Assembly: GCA_029876055.1 (NCBI GenBank)
Contig: CM056876.1
Location: forward strand, 2,914,001 to 2,978,000
DNA: 64,000 bases
From: Madurella fahalii
Lineage: Eukaryota > Ascomycota > Sordariomycetes > Sordariales
Reading direction: 5' to 3'
The position numbers and the translations under genes were made by a program. This document shows positions 56,543 to 64,000 of this stretch, in pieces (the stretch's first letter is position 1; each line of letters opens with the position of its first letter). The notes under the pieces were generated by a model, which made no database searches, had not been told where the DNA came from, and was given only the letters and a program-made list of their open reading frames with translations.

Positions 56543-58462
56543 GTGTGTGCGTGTGTGTGCAGTTTGATTGACTAGGTGTGCTAGCTTCCTGCACTCAAGA
56601 AATTCAAGGGACTCCCTGGGCTGCTCCAAGGAGCAGCTCGCGATGCTTCTAACCTATCACCAAGTCATGCCCTCGTTTCTGGACCTTGTTTTTACGTTCA
56701 AGTCTGGTCACAGGCCGCTCAACTATGCCCTCTTCCGACATGAGAACTATCTCGACGAGAACGTCCCTTCGCTCTCACTCCCGCAGCTGGGCAGGTCGGG
56801 CATCCAGATTCAACATGCGTTCAATCTCCTCGCGGTGGAAAAGATTGACATACCCCATGAGCGGGGTCAGTGGCCACTACGCCACGCGTCGCTGTATCAT
56901 TCCCTCGACCTGAAGACCGGGCGGGCAGTCTACATCCTCATGAAAGGCAACGGTGAGCTGGCGAGGCGCATCAAAGACGCGACAGAGAGGAACAGACATT
57001 TGCGGCCAGACACACCGAGAACTCCAGAACAGTCCTTCCTGGCTAGCCTGCAGGTTCATCTTATTATGCTCGAGTGGAGCGTTGAATCCTGGAGCGAATA
57101 CATCGACAGCATGGAGGAGAAACTCCGTGTAAATTCTGTCGAAGTCAAAGTCGTCCCTGTAGCGACCAGCACGAACCCGGTCAACCTCGCACAGAGTTTC
57201 CATCGCCTGGGCAGCGGCTTCGCCCGTCGAGGTACCGCCTCAGGACTAGGTCTTTCTCGCCAGCGCACTATGCAAACTGGCTTATCCCGGCCGGGTTCTA
57301 TGAGCCGAGGCAGCCAGCAGGAGGGTCTTCGAGAGGAGCCGTCCGAGACCTCAACGCACCCGTCACCCGCTTCGCCAAGTCGTAGCATCAGCCGAATCCT
57401 TCCGCGCTCCGTAATCCGTGTCGCTAGCCGGACACTCTCGGGCTTTCTACGACGGGGTTCCAGTGGCCTGGAGAGCGGAGCCGCTATAGGGGAAGGGAAA
57501 GAGGCCGTTGGAGAGGACCCTGACCAGCTGATCGATCAACTGGCCGAACTTGAACACCGCTTCTCGTTTAATGAGCTGCAGAGGCTAAGCCTGACAGGCG
57601 ACGAGATCGACCGGTCGATCCTAGCGCTGGAACAGAGCAGAGACGTCGTTATTCAGGTCCAAGAACAGTACGAGGCGGTCGTCGCCTCGTACGCATTCAC
57701 TACGCTACTTGACGGGCAGAAGTGCAAGGCTGAGGTGGCCACCTTCTTCCGCCGGGTGCGCAGCATCCTCCACGACATGGGCGTCCATCACCGCCGCCTG
57801 CAGGATCTCTCTCGCATCGTGGGTAATGACAAACAAATGGTACGAGACCTACATCTCTCTTTAAATCCGATAGTAGGCGTTAACAATACCCCCCCTGCAG
57901 TTCGAGTCCCTCAGCCAGTACACCAGCCTCCAAACAGCCAAAGCATTCCAGCTGGCGGTGCAGAAGTCGAGCAACAAGATGGTGAAGTGGACACACGAGA
58001 TGCACGAAATCGCTGTCAAGACCAAGCAAGAAACCCTCGCGATGCACGAAATCGCCGTCGAGACCAAGCGAGAAACCCTCTCGATGCACGTTATCACCAT
58101 CTTCACCTTGATCTTCCTGCCAGGAACCTTCACCGCCGTAAGCCTTTTTTTTTTTTTTTTTTTTATCCCTCACCACCTCTCAAGCAATATCTCCAAAAAA
58201 AGAGAAGAAGAAAAGTGACTAACAACACGCCCTTCTGCAGACATTATTCAGCAGCGGCGTCCTCCGTTGGGACGAAGACGGCACGCTCGGCTCCGACTGG
58301 GTCATCCGCGGCGGCGGCATCCGCCTCTTCCTGAGCATCTGCCTGCCCCTGACCGCCGTCACCATCTCCGTCTGGGCCGTCATGTACGTCGTCGCCCGTC
58401 GCAGGGCGCGGCGCCACGGTAGGAATTTGGGGCTTCCCGGGTACGCCGATGAGAGAGCCTAA
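56159..58462 (+). CDS. CorA-like transporter-domain membrane protein
   Basis: Four exons: 56159-56442, 56585-57839, 57901-58137 and 58241-58462. Introns of 142, 61 and 103 bp are all GT..AG and in phase, giving 665 residues from MAEFNDIAAQFAAT. The N-terminal domain has the fungal family pattern (SKEQLAMLLTYHQVMPSFLD, NYALFRHENYL). A Ser-rich insert and a coiled-coil region (ERDVVIQVQEQYEAVVASYA type) follow. Next is a heptad-like MHEIAVKTKQET/MHEIAVETKRET pair. Two membrane helices complete it: HVITIFTLIFLPGTFTATLF (split by intron 3) and RLFLSICLPLTAVTISVWAV, with a basic tail. CorA relatives carry GMN in the loop; here the loop reads FLPGTF, so Mg2+ transport is not implied. The gene is intact between repeat deserts. 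Such proteins often combine with HET or ankyrin modules; none is visible. Confidence 0.85.
56471..56560 (+). repeat. (GT)n microsatellite inside intron 1 of the CorA-like gene
   Basis: About 45 GT units with a few GC interruptions fill the middle of the 142-bp first intron, between donor GTCAGT (56443) and acceptor CTAG (56584). Open frames through it on either strand are artefacts. Confidence 0.95.
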
Positions 58463-58763
58463 GGGGCGTCGTAGTCGCTAGAGGACATGGTGCTCCACGT
58501 GTTTGTCTCATAGAGGGTGTCCTTGTCCTTGTCCAGCATCTGCAGGGAGCCCTCCTTGGTGAGGATCATGAGCTTTAAACTTGATCTTGTCGTCTTTCAC
58601 GCCAAATGGAACCACCCGGGGCGAGGTCGGCCGCCGGGAAACAAGCATCTCCGATCTTCTCCCACTCATCTAGGTACGTTGCGTTGGCAAGCCCTTGGTC
58701 GGGTGTGATGTTGCGGGACACTGTAGAGGCACTACCACGTCGGCCGCATCTGTGGTAATACAC
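58455..58763 (-). pseudogene. Minus-strand coding remnant, possibly lectin-like
   Basis: GC-rich, unlike the repeats. The minus strand reads ATYLDEWEKIGDACFPAADL in one frame and, after a shift, KLMILTKEGSLQMLDKDKDT and LYETNTWSTMSSSDYDAP with a stop near 58456. The second part recalls the LxxxxDGxLxxxD...xxWST repeat of bulb-type lectins, but one unit is weak evidence. The tail overlaps the end of the CorA-like gene, so the two are convergent. Confidence 0.3.
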
Positions 58764-59344
58764 CCCTACGCATCTGTAGCCATGTCACTGATCTGTGATT
58801 GAGTTGGTGGAGGTAGCTGCTGCTTTCCTGGCGAGGCCGGTAACTTGGTGACCTAGTGGCCGCGGTCATGATGGAGGAGATCTCAGTCGTCGGAAACTAT
58901 GGGATGGGGGCGAATATATGTGGAGGAGCTCCTGCGTTCCGGTGAAATCGAGCGAAGAATTCTCATCTGGTGGATGTGCTTTTCCAGTTGCTCCTCAAAA
59001 AGGCTCTCTCTTACTTGCTTTAAGGCGCTGCCTCTGTCCACTACGAACATCTATCAATTCAAAAGACCTCCCCCCCTTGCCGGAGAATGTCTCTTATTCG
59101 GGTGTAGAGCTTGTTGTCCTCCCGTTCCCACGGTTTGTCCTTGGGAAAAACGGCTTTTCGCAGCCTATTCAACAGTGCGTTGAGTGGCGCGTAGTATGGT
59201 ATGAAGTTGTCGGTAATTGTCTTCATGAAAACCGACTCCTTCGCTACAGTGCCCAGCTTCTCCTTTGCCAATCGTTCTATACTGATGTAGTTCTACGTGT
59301 CAAACTCAGGAAGAACCCTGCTCTCGTCTGGCCCATTGAAATGA
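58764..59344. other. GC-normal region with a degraded minus-strand frame
   Basis: A minus-strand frame at 59059-59271 (TITDNFIPYYAPLNALLNRL, EDNKLYTRIRDILRQ) reads like protein but is unrecognised. A plus-strand frame over the same region (58918-59352) has low-quality composition and is probably its shadow. Confidence 0.35.
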
Positions 59345-59690
59345 ATGCATAACGTATTTTATAAGCGAGCGACGCATATAAGCGAGCGACACATATAAGC
59401 GAGCGACGCACTCCCCCTCACCCTACTACAATTATCTACAATTATTCTACTACAATATTAGGAATAACAATAACTGAACCAGAAATAGATGAATCAGATG
59501 ATTCTCCAGCCTCTTGACAGGTACGTGCATTATAGCCAGGCTTGCCGCACAGACCACAACACCGAATCTTGGTACGAGACCCCCCTTCGCCACTATTATT
59601 TGGCTGTGTCTCTTGGCTTTCTGGCCTCTCTATATAAGAGACTACAGAACTGGCCAACTTTGGCGGGTACTGCGATGGCCGATTTAGCTG
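59345..59690 (-). mobile_element. 3' end fragment of a pogo-type transposon
   Basis: The left edge carries ACGTATTTTATAAGCGAGCG followed by two more ATATAAGCGAGCGAC units, the same ends as the element at 51173. The minus strand reads the transposase tail with a zinc knuckle (IRCCGLCGKPGYNARTCQ, then EAGESSDSSISGS). The rest of the element is absent. It is less RIP-damaged than the other two copies. Confidence 0.7.
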
Positions 59691-59913
59691 TAAAATAGAG
59701 GTCTTCCTTAACTAATTGTTAGTCTTTTACCGGTAGTATAGCTGTTAACAGTTAACAGCTGCAAGGTACATACCTGTTATAAATTTTGATTGGAGCAAAA
59801 AGTCTTGGCTGACAGGCTTGCAAAGACCTGGAAAAATTTTACGGGCTGCTCTTTTTACGGGTTGCTCTTTTCACAGGCATTTTCCCTCCTTTCCTCCCTC
59901 CATACACTCAAAA

Positions 59914-62900
59914 ATGCCGGGTCAACGGCGTACTCAACGGGCCTCCCAGGACCACTTTTGCAATAGATGCCACGAATATCGTCCCGTTAGCCAGTTTCGA
60001 CTTCGCCCGAACGGTGCACCTTACACGACCTATATGAACTGCAGTCGTGCCGTACCTCGGCATCGGTCTACGGCACCTGTAGGCGTGGCTATAACGTTAC
60101 ATCCACGGCCTCTTGCTGTAGGTAAGCCTCTTGGTTAGCTTCCTTTAACAGGGATTGAGTCTGTTACGGCCCATGATCTTGGCCCGTAAACAATAGAGTG
60201 TACTGAGTGTACTGCTTTACACTAGTTGGACGAGCGTCTTACGGTAGGTATAGCCACCTTTCTCCTTTCCCATTTATATACTAATAGAGCTTGCTACAGA
60301 ACTCGACTCCTGCAAACCCAAAGTTTGGGTTCTATTGCTTACAAGGCGACGTTACCTTTTCTCTTTGGCAGCCGTTACCTCCCTTTCTCCTCCGCCTTTT
60401 AACCAATAACGGGTCCCGCGCATCTACCTTTCGAGATAACTTATAGCGGTATAACAATGCCTTTGCTTTTACTTCTATCTCTGCAAGTCTGACTACGTAC
60501 GGGGTTACAGGTAGCGGCCCAATGGACTACTAAATCTATGGTACCCTATATCATCTACAGGGCCCGCTTGAATCTATCCCAGGTCAACCCCTACAGTTTA
60601 CCTAACTCTACTTCTTTGACCTAGAAACAGCTACTATATATCGTCTGGGCCATAGTGCGGACCTTGATCCTACTTTTCTCTCTGAGTTTACGGAGTTCTT
60701 ATATGCCAACAACCCCTTTGTTTCTCAATACCTTATAGCACTTAAGCGTTTTATAGCGATTTCTGGCCCTATACGGGTGTCGTTGAACCTGTAAATAACT
60801 CTTATTGTTCAAGAGAGAGCAGATATATATCGAGAAAACCTCTCTGTTACGGACGATATAGCTACTCTTATCCTAGATGAGTATGCTAGGAGTAGTTTTC
60901 AGGACGTTATCTTGGCCTAACGTGGATCTAACAGGGCTGTAAAAGGGTGGTCCTAGATCTATCCTCATTCAGCTATATACCTCCCGTTAGCGTACCCGTT
61001 AATGTTCCTACGAGGTGACTTTGGTTACCGATGGGGGTTACCTTTACAGGATTACCGAGAACGCGGGCGTACGAAGAAAACCCTTGATTGGGGGGCGTGG
61101 TATAGATATATTTTATATACTCATCTTAGTCAAAGTCAGATCCCTTTTCTTTTCCAGCAGCTGTTCTAGTAGTTCTTAATAGACTTATAGGCTGTAAGCG
61201 ACTAGGTAAAATTGCTGTAGCTTAGCTATTACTAGCGAGAGCTGAGAGCTGATTTATACCGGGATGTGTAAGACTGGTTTCGAGATGGCGATAGCGATTC
61301 TATATAGCTTGGCTAGCGTATTATTTTACCTGCTACTTACGTTGGCGGAGCCCACTTTATCGTACAATGCTATTAGAATTCGATAGTAATTATCTATAAA
61401 CTTGGGCATTTTACTTTCTTTATTACTGTTACCGTAAACCCTCACTGGCCTGAGATCCAGTAGGAACTTCTTATAGGCCAGAGTGCTTCTGACTGCCCTG
61501 ATATTGTTGGCCGTATCTTCGAGTTAAAGTGCCAGTCTATCTTATAGAAGTTAAAAGGCGGGCTGCTGGAAACTTTTGCAGGTACAATCTGGACTATAGA
61601 ATACCAGAAGCGCAGTTTATCTTACCGCTATATTCTTCTTTTCCTTACCCCTGAAGACTCTCGCCATTATCTAGACCCCGTAAATATCAACCGCATTATC
61701 AGAGCTAAGATCCCTATAGAGGCTGAGGATCCTGATAATATTCTACAGGTGATTGTCATAAATAATATAGTTTATAGCTCTTGTAGAACTGATAATCCTA
61801 ACTCACGCTGTATAGTTCGAGACCTGCGAACTAGGATTCTAAGCTGTTCAAAGCGGTTCCTAAAGATATATATAGAAGAGACTACAGTATTGGAAAATAG
61901 ATATCTCTGTTACAGGCGCCGGGATAATAGCCAGATTGCAGTTCATAAGATTAATGGTCGGGAGATTCAGCTTAATAACCGTTAAGTTATTCTCTATAGC
62001 CTGTACCTCTCCCGTAAATACACTACTTATATCAACGTTGAGATCTATACCTTTATAAAAACTATTAAGTATATATATAAATATGTGTATAAAGGTACTG
62101 ACTAGGCTATAGTTAATATCTCCTCTACTAAGCAGTTTGATGAGGTCCGTATACACCTACAGTACTACTACATTAGTCCTATAGAGGCTATAGTCCGGCT
62201 ATTCGAGTTCTATACCTACGAAGAGTACCCTCCTATTATTCGTCTTCCTATCTACCTTGAGGGTGAATAAGCTGTTTTCTTTCAAGCGAATACTACTGCT
62301 AAAGAAGTTGTAGTAGTTGCAGAGAGCCGTCAAACCGAGTTAATAGGGTTCTTTGTATATAATTTTATATATAGCAGTTCCCGTAACTTACTATATATTG
62401 ATTTCCCTACGGAACATGTCTAGGATAAGAAGAATCGAGTTTGGAAAACCCGTTAGCGAGGTACTTACGTTACCCATATATAGTATGTTCCCCCTACTTC
62501 AGGGGAGCGATATTTCCTACAGGTTCTACTTTACAATATCTCTGGCCTATAGTCCTTTAAGCATTTACAGACTATTAATAGCTATATTTATTCGACTTTT
62601 CGGGCTATTTACTTAGCTACTAGATTACTTAACTTTGACTAGCAGTAGGTAGATTATTTCCAGGAGACCTGTATTTAGCAGAGTAGTGAAGCTTTACGGC
62701 ACCTATTTGTTATCTGCCTACTTACTGGAGATATAGTAGACCCGTTAAGTCTATAGTCCTAGTTTCAAGACTCTCTTTGTAATGACCTTCTACCACATAT
62801 TGCTCGGTTTGCAAATATCCTATAAGATATATAGGACCCTCACCTTGATTACAGGTTATTTTTACTTTACAAGTTGTTTACGGAGTTTAGAAAGACCTTA

Positions 62901-62944
62901 CAGGACTTTAGTCTCCCCTATTTTCAGTACGAATAGCAGTCTAC
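59914..62944 (+). mobile_element. Helitron (Rep/helicase) remnant with intact N-terminal zinc ribbon
   Basis: From the ATG at 59914 a frame open to 60138 encodes MPGQRRTQRASQDHFCNRCH..., a ribbon with C-x2-C near the start and a single Cys (NCSR) later. After stops it continues ALKRFIAISGPIRVSLNL and the helitron-like N-terminal region. The Rep core follows: YVGGAHFIVQCY, FITVTVNPHWPEIQ, FAGTIWTIEYQKRSLSYRYI, and YLSRKYTTYINVEIYTFIKT with YIYKYVYKGTD. The FxxTxxxNPxWPEI, xxExQKR and YxxKYxxKG patterns are those of rolling-circle Helitrons. The helicase half is lost at 62944 where a family-A LTR is joined. RIP stops are frequent after about 60140. Confidence 0.82.
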
Positions 62945-63220
62945 TGTCAAAAGGGTCAGGAAGCTGGATCCTGGATCTGCAAAACACGAACCCGGATCAG
63001 TGTGATCCGGATTAGTGTGACTCGGATAAGTGTGATCCGATCTCTTGGAGACCCGTCAACCCGGGTCTCCGTGGTCCAGGAAGTTGGGAATAAGAAGGAA
63101 GTTCACCTCTGTTAAACAAAGAAGAAAAACAAGACATCCTCAATTTTCCATCCTCAATTTACATCTGAATTTCCATCCTAAATTGAACTCCGAACGTTCA
63201 GAGGTGCTGTGCATCCGACA
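62945..63220 (+). repeat. Divergent solo LTR, family A, between Helitron and Gypsy gag
   Basis: The copy runs TGTCAAAAGGGTCAGG to GCATCCGACA. Its middle differs from other copies, with a GTGATCCGGAT-type local repeat near 63000. Flanks TCTAC and ATAAA do not match. Different elements lie on each side. Confidence 0.72.
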
Positions 63221-63224
63221 ATAA

Positions 63225-64000
63225 ATAGTAGGTAAGGTAGCTTGGCAGGTAATCGCCAAGCGAGTCTTCCTATAGAATTTCGGGAGGAGGCCAATTACCC
63301 ACTGACTCTCCTCCATCTAGTAAGAGAGGTCGGCAGTAATAGTTATATATCGATCTACGAATTCCGTTACCGTCTCGTTATCGCGCTGACGTAAGTTATC
63401 AAACTGTATAGCCGCAGAGAGGGTATACGTCTCCGGATCTAAGAGCTGACTACGAAGGAACTCAACGAATTCCTCCTATATCACTAAAGCAGGGTCGAAG
63501 GAAAGGTCGTTTTCCTGCTTAGTAATATACTTAACCCAAGCATTCTTAGGGGTTCTGCATAGGCAGTTCACTATATATATAATGTAGTCACTACTTGGAA
63601 CGTTGCCGAGAAGGTAGAAGTTCGCCTTATAGTCGAAGAGAAAATTGCGAAGAGCGGTTGCATTGGATCTATTGTACGTAGGATAGGTGAGAGTCGGGGT
63701 CTTCCACATCACTCCTACCTATATGACTGTCCTAAGCTGCTGGGGCACTACACTCGCGGGGGTTGTAGGAGTGGGCTCAGGAGGGGTTAAAAGGGCCTCC
63801 CGGGATAGATGTACTATAGAATTAGCCAGAGGCGCTGGTTCTGGTACACGTTGATTCTGATAGAGGAGCAGCTCAAGCTCAGCTCTCTTATAGCGTAGTA
63901 CAGCCTCCCGGCATACGACAGCAATCTGCTTGTCGAGCCATCGTTCCTTATCAAGCAGTCGCTACTATTACTCAGATAGGGGTACATCCGTCTACGCTAC
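63225..64000 (-). pseudogene. Family-B chromovirus gag, running off the window's right edge
   Basis: The minus strand reads SREALLTPPEPTPTTPASV, YNRSNATALRNFLFDYKANF, AWVKYITKQENDLSFDPALV and FVDRYITITADLSY, colinear with gag of G2 and G1. It contains the uninterrupted site (CCTGCCAAGCTACC) at which G3 entered G1. Some stops occur. The 5' part and LTR lie beyond 64000. Confidence 0.82.

Noticed and set aside
56254..56629. Cys-Val and Thr-His repeat ORFs across the GT microsatellite
   Set aside because: They are translations of intron 1 of the CorA-like gene.
58918..59352. 144-codon plus-strand ORF
   Set aside because: Composition is poor and it overlaps a better minus-strand reading (59059-59271); neither is recognised, so it is left as unannotated sequence.
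1..64000. tRNA, rRNA and CRISPR features
   Set aside because: No complete tRNA cloverleaf or rRNA segment was recognised by eye; only tRNA-like promoter boxes in repeats. A CRISPR array is not expected in fungal DNA, and the short tandem repeats seen lack unique spacers.

Overview
The window is nuclear DNA of a filamentous ascomycete, most likely a Sordariomycete. GC-rich genes have short GT..AG introns with CTAAC-type branch points. Regulator and transporter families are typically fungal. About 38 kb of repeats is saturated with C-to-T and G-to-A changes at CpA/TpG (many CAG-to-TAG stops), the signature of repeat-induced point mutation (RIP). The species cannot be fixed from the sequence.

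Layout. (1) 1-12.2 kb is a normal gene-dense arm: the 3' part of a coiled-coil, probably Sos7-like kinetochore gene; DPM3, the small dolichol-phosphate-mannose synthase subunit; an LRRC40-like leucine-rich repeat protein; a one-pass Ser/Thr-rich membrane protein; and a Zn2Cys6 transcription factor. All exon structures were worked out by hand. (2) 12.2-16.4 kb holds a divergently placed MFS efflux pump and a LaeA-like methyltransferase, both broken. With the intact Zn2Cys6 regulator they look like the remains of a secondary-metabolite locus at the edge of the repeat region. (3) 16.4-55.8 kb is a repeat graveyard of LTR retrotransposons, solo LTRs, pogo transposons, and dead DUF3435/C2H2 and HeLo-domain genes. 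(4) 55.8-58.5 kb is a gene island with an intact four-exon CorA-like membrane protein. (5) 58.5-64 kb holds decayed fragments, a Helitron, another solo LTR, and a chromovirus gag running off the right edge.

Matching 5-bp target-site duplications (TSDs) resolve the repeat core into a four-deep nest. G4 (from 21547, TSD not recovered) contains G1 (22831-48767, TSD GATCG), which contains G3 (26387-41761, TSD CCAAG), which contains G2 (28760-36791, TSD TATTA). Smaller insertions have TSDs AGGAA, CTACT and GTACC. Removing the insertions gives G1 a length of 8057 bp against 8032 bp for its sister G2, an independent check. G1/G2 and G3/G4 are two chromovirus-type Ty3/Gypsy families.

The most interesting signal is a gene on the opposite strand to gag-pol, lying between the chromodomain end of pol and the 3' LTR. 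It occurs in both chromovirus families (three copies). Each copy has a TATA box and CT-rich leader, a cysteine-rich motif, and an intron at the same place, immediately after that motif. The G3 copy is GC-rich and open with intact splice sites although the G3 pol around it is ruined. A second system-level signal is that the chromoviruses and a 2.2-kb non-autonomous LTR element all have a primer-binding site complementary to a stretch inside their own LTR, as in Tf1-type self-priming.
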